Shown piece after piece: positions 59,501-64,000 of a stretch of DNA of 64,000 nucleotides. Numbering within the stretch: the first letter of the stretch is position 1; the number at the start of each line of letters is the position of its first letter. The stretch is taken from positions 558,001-622,000 of the forward strand of contig JABAKD010000004.1 in the NCBI GenBank assembly GCA_012845835.1, given 5' to 3'. This DNA is from Undaria pinnatifida. Its lineage: Eukaryota; Sar; Phaeophyceae; Laminariales; Alariaceae. The notes beneath the pieces were generated by a model. The model saw nothing but the letters and a program-made list of their open reading frames with translations. It did no database searches and was not told where the DNA came from. A program made the translations under genes and the position numbers.

Positions 59501-61363
59501 TAGTAGTAACTTAGATCCGGGGTTACATATCCCCCCCCCCTCCCCACTACGGTACGTGCCTTCATTTTTTTGTCGCGAGAATAATTCAGCATTTTGTTCC
59601 CTCGTCGACTCGCGTCGAATTGTACCTACCCACGCTGCTAGGCGCTCTCAGCAGTTGATCCCATTCTTTTTTGCATTTTTGCAAATAACGTAAAAAAATT
59701 CACCACGGCGGGAATCGAACTCAAGGATCAACGCTATTAATAGTAGTATTCGAGGGTAACCACTAGACCACCGGGGCGACCGGCTTGATGGTGACATGAG
59801 CTATTAATAGCACTACTAGCACTTTTTGACAAAAGTTTTTTTTCTGAACGAAGAGGGCTCCATAACCCTAACCCTTCACAAAAAAAACATTTTTCGACGA
59901 AATAAAGCTTTTCATGAACGACGGGGGACTCCTTAACCCCCTCCTTAACCCAAAATCGTCCGAATGTGTCATTTCCGTTGTGCAATTTGAGTATTTGTTT
60001 TCGCCTACAGGGCATGGGGGATGATGGTAATCGTTTTTTTTTCTATCAAAATAAGTTTTTGGGTGGGGTATATTTATGGAGCTCTCCTTCAAGTGAGAAA
60101 CTTTTAGCACCGCACTCCCGACATGGGTACAAAACACTTGGAGTTAGACTAGAATAATTGCGGGAGTTGGAAATGGGACAGCTTGCGCTGCCGAAGTAGT
60201 AACGGGGACCGCCGGTTGGGACAGCTCGCGCTATCGCTTTTACGGGAACCGAGGGATTGCGAATGTAGTTGAGGTAAATCGACACACGACATGATTGAAA
60301 CACGTGGCAGTGTGGTGAGCTTCAAGCTTTACTTCTCCCCATCCGCAGAAGGAAATGAAAAAACAAAAAGAGAAAAAAAGTCTAGATAAAAGAAAGAGAG
60401 CGCATCTCTACTGTACGAAGAGTAACATGGGTCCACTAGTTTTTTTCGTCCTCTCCAATCCTAACAGTAACAGTAGCAGTAACAGTAACAGTAACAGTAA
60501 CAGTAGCAGTAACAGTAACAGTAACAGTAACATTAACAGTAGCAGTAACAGTAACAGTAACATTAACAGTAGCAGTAACAGTAACAGTAACAGTAACAGT
60601 AACAGTAACATGGCTACGATAGAGGTGTTAAGGTATTAAGGTATACTAGGTACCAAATTTTGGCTGAAATTCTTTCTGAATGACGGGGCTCTTAACCTGT
60701 TGATAAAAATCGTCGGAAATTTTGTCATTTTCACGGGAACAATTCTCTTTTTGCCCCTAGACCAATGGGATTGCTCACCTTAGGGTTAGGGGTAGCACAT
60801 CCCCGCCAGGGGCTGCAGTTTTTGAGCCGAAGGGTTTCTGGCGTTCTGACGTTCTGATTGGTTGAGCTCCTTGAAGTCAGGAACTACTACCTGTTAGTCA
60901 TAAATCAAGTCGTTTCACGAGCGTACATTTTTTTATAGGCCTAGGGCATAGAAGCTTGGCCGGGTTGCGCGAACGAATGCGTTCTAGGCCATGCTACGGG
61001 TGATGATGTTGATGTTGAGCTCCTCATGGGGAAGGGGCTTTCTCTACCGCAGCCCTAACCCCAACCCTAACCCTAACCCTACCCTAGCCCTAGTCCCAAC
61101 CCCAACCCCAACTCCAACCCTAACCTCAACCCCAACCCTAACCCCAGCCCCAACCCTGACCCCACCCCCAACCCCAATCCTAACCCTAACCCTAACCCTA
61201 TCCCTGACCCTGACCGTGACCGCGTGGAAAATGTGTCACCATCCCCAACTAGGCGGGGTGCACTTCCCTGTCGTTTTTGCGGGAGGGGCGACACGCAGCT
61301 TCGGCGGTGGTCGGAACGGAGGGAGGCGCCGTCGTCAAGTGTCGCCTGGCACCGTCCGCACAG
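44549..61363 (+). CDS. DYNC2I2: WDR34/DYNC2I2-like dynein-2 intermediate chain (3' end beyond window)
   Basis: WD40 subunit of the IFT dynein-2 motor, needed for retrograde intraflagellar transport; fits an organism with flagellate cells. Ten exons on the + strand: 44549-44704, 45256-45453, 45829-45930, 48408-48463, 49143-49259, 51830-51899, 53918-54004, 57350-57415, 58993-59118, 61253-61363, all with compatible phases (about 363 residues). Family landmarks appear in order: an N-terminal helix ([20 protein letters not shown]), [92 protein letters not shown], and [28 protein letters not shown]. The last resembles the LGTEGG segment of animal WDR34. The remaining C-terminal WD repeats are not found before 64000. 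Introns reach 3.3 kb and carry many repeats. Confidence 0.88.
45256..45453 (+). CDS. DYNC2I2: WDR34-like gene, exon 2
   Basis: 66 codons ending ...[26 protein letters not shown], donor CAG|GTATTT phase 0. Contains KQTQTDQ, like the light-chain-binding QT motifs of intermediate chains. The start is less certain; AAAG|CCT at 45256 is chosen because it is phase 0, with CCAG|GG at 45248 as an alternative. Confidence 0.75.
45829..45930 (+). CDS. DYNC2I2: WDR34-like gene, exon 3
   Basis: 34 codons, [34 protein letters not shown]; phase 0 both ends (CACGTAG|GCG, GGG|GTAGGT). Matches the AF-x-GY segment that follows the N-terminal helix in WDR34. Confidence 0.8.
46000..46164. mobile_element. hAT-like element, reverse orientation
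   Basis: Ends GGGTCATGGCCCGTCAAAAG CTCT (reverse complement of the CAGGGCTTTTCACGGGTC end), with TCGAAGACCTCCTCGTCC and ACCCGACCCGACCCGACC inside. The left end is eroded. Confidence 0.6.
47040..47260 (-). mobile_element. Family D element
   Basis: CCAGGGGTGCAGCAGTTTCT, AGTTCCTAACATGAGGAGGA, CAACATCAACATCAACATCA, TTCGTTCACGCAACCCGACC. Inverse of 55165-55375, whose central array has nearly the same length. Confidence 0.65.
47272..47537 (+). mobile_element. Family A element, well bounded
   Basis: Ends GACGCGCGCTACGATGGAGG and CACCGCTATCGTAGCACGCG TC are inverted repeats of about 20 bp. Inside: GAATGACGGGGCTTCTTAAA, CAAAATCGTCGGAAA, AGGCCATGGGATTTTTCATC. Confidence 0.75.
48408..48463 (+). CDS. 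DYNC2I2: WDR34-like gene, exon 4
   Basis: [18 protein letters not shown] plus two bases (donor GGCAG|GTGAGT); first WD40 blade, W-x-x-T-G-S-V-V-A motif. Acceptor ATTCTTCAG|GCC. Confidence 0.88.
48515..49045 (+). repeat. ~530-bp CCAACA and CCA repeat in a WDR34-like intron
   Basis: Degenerate ACCAACACC hexamers from about 48525, ending in about 100 bp of pure CCA triplets (48945-49043). It fills most of the intron between exons 48408-48463 and 49143-49259. All six frames stay open (poly-Thr, poly-Pro, poly-Gly, poly-Val), which is artefact. Confidence 0.97.
49143..49259 (+). CDS. DYNC2I2: WDR34-like gene, exon 5
   Basis: [38 protein letters not shown]. Acceptor TTCTATTACAG|A, donor AGCAG|GTGGGT; phases 2 and 2 agree with the flanking exons. 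Confidence 0.88.
50085..50235 (+). repeat. Direct duplication of ~72 bp
   Basis: AGTATAGGGTTTTAGAGACA then AGTACCAGGGTATACGTTGG at 50090, repeated almost identically at 50165. Confidence 0.85.
50310..50530 (+). mobile_element. Family A copy
   Basis: CTGGATGATGGGGCTCCTTA, AAACCGTCCGAATTTCA, GGGCCATGGGATTTTTCATC, AATCTCCTCAAGTGATG, with an eroded left end and GCGTAGCGTGCGTCC at the right. Confidence 0.55.
50590..51829 (+). pseudogene. Tandem array of decayed copies of the WDR34-like exon 6 acceptor junction
   Basis: Roughly ten units of 100-155 bp. Each has TGGTGTCCAGCTGTCTGATG or a close variant (GTGTCTAGCTGTCTAATG), followed by decayed exon text (GCGTGAGCTTCACTCACTGC) and the intron-like CCATCAACAAGCAAACCG. 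The last copy runs into the real exon at 51830. Later units (51300-51790) are nearly identical to one another, earlier ones more diverged. Confidence 0.85.
51830..51899 (+). CDS. DYNC2I2: WDR34-like gene, exon 6
   Basis: [25 protein letters not shown]-x-x-P-A-V-V-A-A-G motif of the next WD blade. Acceptor GTGTCCAG|C, donor GAG|GTGAGG phase 0. Preceded by an array of decayed copies of this junction (50590-51829). Confidence 0.88.
52250..52575. mobile_element. hAT-like element, degenerate
   Basis: CACGGTTTTTCACGGGCCAT at the left, CGACCCGTGAAACAGCG at the right; CCGGCCCGCGGGCCGGGTCA and three AGGAGGTTTTCAAATCTC-type spacers. Confidence 0.65.
52585..52815 (+). mobile_element. Family A copy (partial)
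   Basis: Begins right after the hAT-like element: TTCTGATTGACAGGGCTCCT, CACACACGCCGGAAGG, TAGGCCATGCCATGGTTTGT, AGCTCCTCGAGCAATGAGGA. Confidence 0.5.
53405..53578 (+). repeat. CTA triplet array
   Basis: About 170 bp of CTA triplets with CTG and TTA variants. Confidence 0.97.
53918..54004 (+). CDS. DYNC2I2: WDR34-like gene, exon 7
   Basis: 29 codons, [31 protein letters not shown] dipeptide and H-x-E-P-V motif of intermediate chains. Phase 0 both ends (CTGGCAG|GTG, TCG|GTAGGT). Confidence 0.93.
54060..54600. mobile_element. hAT-like element with GGGTC array and embedded 125-bp palindrome
   Basis: Starts near CAGGGTTGTTGACGGTTCAT (54047). A pure GGGTC array runs at about 54150-54360, then AGAGGTTTTCAAATATCACG. 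At 54420-54546 a palindrome with ~45-bp arms (GCGAGAATTGATTCGGGGGC / GCCCCCGGATCAATTCTCGC) replaces the usual right end. Confidence 0.7.
54680..54725 (+). pseudogene. Decayed copy of 3' end of WDR34-like exon 53918-54004
   Basis: CGCTGTGAGCCGGTAACGTC G repeats the exon end (CCGGGAGCCGGTAACATCG), but with TTGGC where the donor GTAGG should be. Downstream of the real exon. Confidence 0.7.
55165..55375 (+). mobile_element. Family D element
   Basis: GTACAATGGTTGATTTAGGA, GGGTTTCACGAACGAATGTC, GATGTTGATGTTGATGTTGA, TAGGAGCTCAGAAAGTTCTT, CACCTCTAGCGTGGG. Confidence 0.65.
56265..56480 (+). mobile_element. Family A copy
   Basis: AAGGACGGTGTGCTCCTTAA, CAATTGCCGGAATGTCATTA, TAGGCCATGGGTTTGTTAAT, CAAGCCACCACTCTCAGAAA. 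Confidence 0.5.
57350..57415 (+). CDS. DYNC2I2: WDR34-like gene, exon 8
   Basis: 22 codons, [22 protein letters not shown]; phase 0 both ends (CCCCTAG|ATT, AAG|GTGTGG). Confidence 0.9.
57475..57745 (+). mobile_element. Family D element with GACGTTCT run
   Basis: GTTTCTGACGTTCTGACGTT repeats, TTGGTTGAACTCCT, GGGTTGCGCGAACGAACGCC, GATGATGATGTTGATGATAT, GTAGGAGCTCAGAAACGTCT, CCCCTAGCGCGGG. Confidence 0.65.
58800..58930 (+). repeat. TCC-rich pyrimidine array
   Basis: TCCTCC and TCTTCC triplets ahead of the acceptor of WDR34-like exon 9, about 65 bp downstream. Both-strand open frames (poly-Ser, poly-Arg/Glu) are artefacts. Confidence 0.95.
58993..59118 (+). CDS. DYNC2I2: WDR34-like gene, exon 9
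   Basis: 42 codons, [20 protein letters not shown] then an Arg/Ser-rich linker ending TSGRS; acceptor TTCGTCAG|CTT, donor TCG|GTAAGA. Completes SGDGK-LLFW across the junction. Confidence 0.9.
59205..59295 (+). repeat. Family C copy
   Basis: GACTGGAAACCCGTTTTTTT, GAATACTTGAAATTAGTATA, GGGAGGGGTTTTGAGGGTTC, TAAAGGGGGTTAA. Confidence 0.65.
59395..59665 (+). repeat. Dispersed repeat family E, copy 3
   Basis: CCCCCCCCCTCCCCACTACG, GTACGTGCCTTCATTTTTTT, TCAGCATTTTGTTCCCTCGT, CGACTCGCGTCGAATTG; aligned blockwise with 36560-36680. Confidence 0.5.
59703..59779 (-). tRNA. tRNA-related sequence, probably decayed or a SINE head
   Basis: The - strand reads CGCCCCGGTGGTCTAGTGGT TACC ... TTGAGTTCGATTCCCGCCGTG. 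It has a canonical A box (TGGTCTAGTGGTTA) and B box (AGTTCGATTCC), with nearly complementary acceptor ends. The T stem is mismatched and no good anticodon stem forms; a CTATTAATAG palindrome (59734-59743) sits where the anticodon arm should be. No amino-acid identity is assigned. Confidence 0.4.
59880..60125 (+). mobile_element. Family A copy
   Basis: GAACGACGGGGGACTCCTTA, CCCAAAATCGTCCGAATGTG, CAGGGCATGGGGGATGATGG, GGAGCTCTCCTTCAAGTGAG. Confidence 0.5.
60165..60345 (+). repeat. Family B copy
   Basis: GGGACAGCTTGCGCTGCCGA and again GGGACAGCTCGCGCTATCGC, GATTGCGAATGTAGTTGAGG, CACACGACATGATTGAAACA, CGTGGCAGTGTGGTGAGCTT. Confidence 0.65.
60460..60610 (+). repeat. AACAGT hexamer array
   Basis: About 25 AACAGT/AGCAGT/AACATT units. 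Poly-Asn/Ser and poly-Leu frames are artefacts. Confidence 0.97.
60608..60790 (+). mobile_element. Family A copy (truncated)
   Basis: GGCTACGATAGAGGTGTTAA, ACTAGGTACCAAATTTTGGC, GAATGACGGGGCTCTTAACC, AAATCGTCGGAAATTTTG; the right end is cut by telomere-like TTAGGGTTAGGGG at 60780. Confidence 0.6.
60835..61045 (+). mobile_element. Family D element
   Basis: GGTTTCTGGCGTTCTGACGT, TTGGTTGAGCTCCTTGAAGT, GGGTTGCGCGAACGAATGCG, GATGATGTTGATGTTGAGCT. Confidence 0.6.
61045..61215 (+). repeat. Degenerate interstitial telomere-type repeat (CCCTAA)
   Basis: CCCTAACCCTAACCCTA runs at both ends with CCCAAC variants between, about 170 bp. A shorter run, CCCTATCCCTAACCCTA, is at 58187-58205. It lies 35 bp before WDR34-like exon 10, inside a gene, so it is not a chromosome end. 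Confidence 0.85.
61253..61363 (+). CDS. DYNC2I2: WDR34-like gene, exon 10 (last one in window)
   Basis: 37 codons, [37 protein letters not shown]; acceptor CAACTAG|GCG, donor CAG|GTAAGC, phase 0. Matches the TS-x-x-F ... GTEGG blade of WDR34. Confidence 0.85.
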
Positions 61364-62039
61364 GTAAGCTAGAATGAAAGCTCTAGCTTAGTGGAGCCAG
61401 AGGGACACGGAAGAACAAATGCGGATAACGACGCTCTAATTTCCGACGCCCAGGCGGGTACCGGGTACACTAAAGCCAAGAGGAAAAAAAAAATGTTGTT
61501 TTTTCCTGGTACTTTTGATTTATATTTGTTGATGAAACCTCAACCCATTGTTAATAGTGTCCCCTTTGGAATAGTGAGTGAATCTCGTCCCTACCAAAAT
61601 AAAGTCAATGAGGCTGGTTCGAACCCCCCCGAGTTCATAGTGTCGTGCTCGTGCTCCTAGGGACTTTGTCCTGCGAAAAACCACAGACTAGCGGAAAGCA
61701 CGAGAGCGTAAGTAAGCAAAATTCAACGACAATCGACGAGCATAAAAAGCTGAAAAGTGGGAGTGTTGACCGGAATGCGAGGCAAGACATGTAGGCACGT
61801 ACCGGGGGGGAAGCAGAAGGGAAGACACCTGTGACCACCATGAGTTTTGTCCAGAAAGTGGCTGAGGGTAAAAACTCTCACGAGTTGGGTTGGAAACAAA
61901 AAAATGGCGATACCAAAAGTGTGTGTGCTTTTTTTCTTATTCCGACATGCTCGCCGGTGCGTTTTGTGGTTTTTGTGTTTTTGTCGTGTTTCCCCGCTGA
62001 AGCATTTTTTTTTTTTTTCAAATCTCACATCTACCTTCC

Positions 62040-62340
62040 AGGTGGGTGTGGACAAGCTGTGGTCACACGTGCTTGTCCTTCTCCAACCCGGTATTTTCCA
62101 GGGCTGTTCGCGGGTCATGATCCGACCCGCGGACCGGGTCAGGAGGTTTCTAATCTCTCGCGGGTCGAGTCGGGTCGGGTCAGGACGTATCACGGGTCGG
62201 GTCGGGACACCCGACCCGCGGCAAGTCACTCGACCCGTGAGATGCGCTGGTATTTTCGTTCGTTTTTATCGCGCAGAGGGTACAGCTTTCTCACTGCTCG
62301 TCCACTTCCATCGATGTCATCTCACTTGTTAACTCCTGCT
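62040..62340 (+). repeat. Dispersed repeat family E, copy 4, interrupted by a hAT-like insertion
   Basis: GTGTGGACAAGCTGTGGTCA before and TCGTTTTTATCGCGCAGAGG, TGCTCGTCCACTTCCATCGA after; the element at 62099-62249 splits it. Confidence 0.65.
62099..62249. mobile_element. hAT-like non-autonomous element with perfect 8-bp target duplication
   Basis: 151 bp, CAGGGCTGTTCGCGGGTCAT at the left and GACCCGTGAGATGCGCTG at the right, flanked on both sides by GTATTTTC (62091-62098 and 62250-62257). Contains AGGAGGTTTCTAATCTC and only short GGGTC runs. Confidence 0.9.
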
Positions 62341-62394
62341 ATTACAATGTTACATACTAAACAGGTCCGTTTGGTAAAGTTGCACTATCCGTAA

Positions 62395-62815
62395 TATAAA
62401 GAACTCCTCTCCATGGCAAGATGCGCCAAGCACTCCTAACCTGGTTCCTCTGGCCATTCGAGTACTTCCTCCACACGCGTCTGTCTGCAGACAGACAAAC
62501 ATGTGGCATGCTCTGGCCGAATTTATGGAATTCGCAGAGCGTTCCGCTGGTAGGTCCGCGTGAACTTCTTTGATCTCTGACCCTGGCTCGAGTTCTGGTG
62601 GGAGAAAAGGTCGAAGATACTGCAACAAGCGTTGACATCCCGATGCCACAGGCGCACACAGCTCGTTGTGAGACAACGGCGTACCGCGTGGATCGGTTTG
62701 TTGAGCTTGTCCCGCATCAGCTCGAGCACCTCGTTGTACCCACCAACAGTGCTTGTACACACGCGCCGCCCGCTGCCCGGTGTAGCTCTTCTATCATTCA
62801 CGTGCACGTACATCA
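62395..62815 (-). pseudogene. TnpB/Fanzor-like C-terminal fragment
   Basis: The - strand frame ending at 62523 reads NEVLELMRDKLNKPIHAVRR, CLTTSCVRLWHRDVNACCSI. The spacing C-x4-C-x5-HRDVNA is that of the last zinc-finger half and the final catalytic Asp of TnpB/Fanzor RuvC-like nucleases. There is no upstream RuvC-I/II in an open frame, and the frame breaks soon after, so this is a remnant. Fanzors occur in algae and large algal viruses. Assignment rests on this motif only. Confidence 0.4.
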
Positions 62816-62842
62816 CTAAATCCTGCCACTATAAACAGTGAC

Positions 62843-63208
62843 GCGTGCTACGTTAGAGGTGACACTTTTCGTCTGAAATGTTTCGTGAATGACGGGGATG
62901 ACGGGGATGACGGGGATGACGGGGATGAGGGGGATGACGGGGATGACGGGGATGACGGGGATGACGGGGATGACGGGGATGACGGGGCTCCTTAACCCAA
63001 AATCGTCGGAAATAGGCCATTTTTGTTTTGCATGATTCTCGTTGTATGCCTAGGCCGTGAGATTTTTCGTCCCGTAGCAGGTTTATTTTCGTCTCAATCA
63101 ACTTTTTGGGGGGTTAAGAAGAGCATGTCTTAAGAACGCCATGTCTTAACCTCTTGAAGTGAGGAAAACTCGGAAAAAAAAGTGGTTCGCCTCTATCGTA
63201 GCACGCGT
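62843..63208 (+). mobile_element. Family A element with internal 9-bp array, well bounded
   Basis: Ends GACGCGTGCTACGTTAGAGG and CCTCTATCGTAGCACGCGT are a 19-20-bp inverted repeat. The family block GAATGACGGGG is expanded to about ten GATGACGGG units (62888-62990). CCCAAAATCGTCGGAAATAG and TAGGCCGTGAGATTTTTCGT follow. Confidence 0.8.
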
Positions 63209-63550
63209 TCTAGTTTCGTTTGGCGTGTGCTAGGGTAGAGGCGACACCACCTTTTACCTTTTGCCTTCTGAGGCTCGTAACCTGAGGAGCTCCATTGCCT
63301 CACCCCCCAAAAAACTGATCTTTGAGTAAACTGAAAGTGCAGTCCGATGAAAAAGTCCCATGGCCTAGGGTATGCCAAAAGAATACCTACGTATATGCGA
63401 AACAAGAATGACGAAATTTCGCCGATTTCGCCGATTATGGGTTAAGAAGGGTTAAGCAGTGTTAAAGAGGGTTAAGAAGAGTTAAGGAGGGTTAAGAAGA
63501 GTTAAGGAGGGCTAAGAAGAGTAAGGGGCCCCGTCGCTCAGACACAAAAA
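63209..63550 (-). mobile_element. Second family A element, inverted, next to the first
   Basis: GGCGTGTGCTAGGGTAGAGG starts it. Reverse blocks follow: AACCTGAGGAGCTCCATTGC, GTCCCATGGCCTAGGGTATG, TTTCGCCGATTATGGGTTAA, then a GGGTTAAGAA-type array (63439-63515) before GGGGCCCCGTC. Confidence 0.6.
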
Positions 63551-63574
63551 CGGCCAACATGTCGGTTACCACCG

Positions 63575-63835
63575 GTGGGGACAGCTCGCGCTGTCGCCAC
63601 CACGGGAAGTGCAGGATACGCCAGCTAGCGCTGGATTGCGAATACAATTGAGTTAAATTTACACACGGCATGTACGAAGATGCGTGGAAGTGTGGTGAGC
63701 TTGACTAACACGGGAACTGAAGGATACGCCAGCTAACGCTAGATTGCGAATACAGTCCAGTTAACTTGACACACGACATGTATGAAAGTACGTGGAAGTG
63801 TGGTAAGCTGGAGGGTTATTTTTCCCCATTCGCCG
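63575..63835 (+). repeat. Two tandem family B copies
   Basis: GATACGCCAGCTAGCGCTGG at 63613 and GATACGCCAGCTAACGCTAG at 63724, each followed by ATTGCGAATACARTYSAGTT, ACACACGRCATGTAYGAARD and GTGGAAGTGTGGTRAGCT. Confidence 0.7.
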
Positions 63836-64000
63836 GATAATAAAAGAAGAAACAAACATGGGTGCCGTTCTAAAGGGGTTGCTTGCTAAACCCTGCTATT
63901 TAGAGCCAAAATATGGGTGCAGCTCCAAGGGGATAACCAACAAAAGATGTGCTGGAAATCAAACTTTCGTCAGCTTCATATCTACCAGGTATCATTTTCG

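Noticed and set aside
61045-61215. Chromosome end
   Set aside because: Degenerate, about 170 bp, and followed by a coding exon and 2.6 kb of ordinary repeat sequence.

Overview
This is nuclear DNA from a eukaryote. Genes are cut into short exons (56-419 bp, apart from two longer blocks) by introns of 0.3-5 kb, and most of the window is intron or repeat. A brown alga (Phaeophyceae) or close stramenopile fits best: an NB-ARC plus kinesin-light-chain-type TPR receptor (an architecture known from Ectocarpus), a flagellar transport gene, and interstitial CCCTAA (TTAGGG-type) tracts. The assignment is inference; no marker gene is present.

Three protein genes can be rebuilt with agreeing splice phases. 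(1) 860-6696, + strand: NB-ARC-TPR receptor with one N-terminal exon and one long NB-ARC/TPR exon; its reading frame breaks in a G-rich tract near 5200-5300. (2) 38670 down to 10471, - strand: a DHX33-type DEAH-box RNA helicase, 18 exons over 28 kb, with all eight canonical helicase motifs, the HA2/winged-helix region, OB-fold and stop codon. A lysine-rich exon at 44445-43566 is phase-compatible and is probably its true 5' exon. (3) 44549 to beyond 61363, + strand: a WDR34/DYNC2I2-like dynein-2 intermediate chain, ten exons found, 3' end outside the window. If exon 44445-43566 belongs to the helicase, genes 2 and 3 are divergent with starts about 100-215 bp apart.

The rest is layered repeat. 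I recognise hAT-type non-autonomous elements (CAGGG...CCCTG ends, 8-bp target duplications) whose interiors have grown into GGGTC arrays; several other short dispersed families (called A-E here); a 1.25-kb hairpin in the last helicase intron; a degraded 1.4-kb inverted repeat at 41.2-42.6 kb; a TnpB/Fanzor-like fragment at 62.4-62.8 kb; a tRNA-related sequence at 59.7 kb; and many simple-sequence arrays.

The most unusual signal is that many exons in all three genes have decayed partial copies in the neighbouring intron. Copies of an exon 5' part lie upstream and copies of a 3' part lie downstream, each carrying the splice junction. This suggests introns growing by repeated tandem duplication of junction-spanning segments. 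Two short palindromes (TACCWGGTA and CTATTAATAG) are also far commoner than chance and may be transposon footprints.
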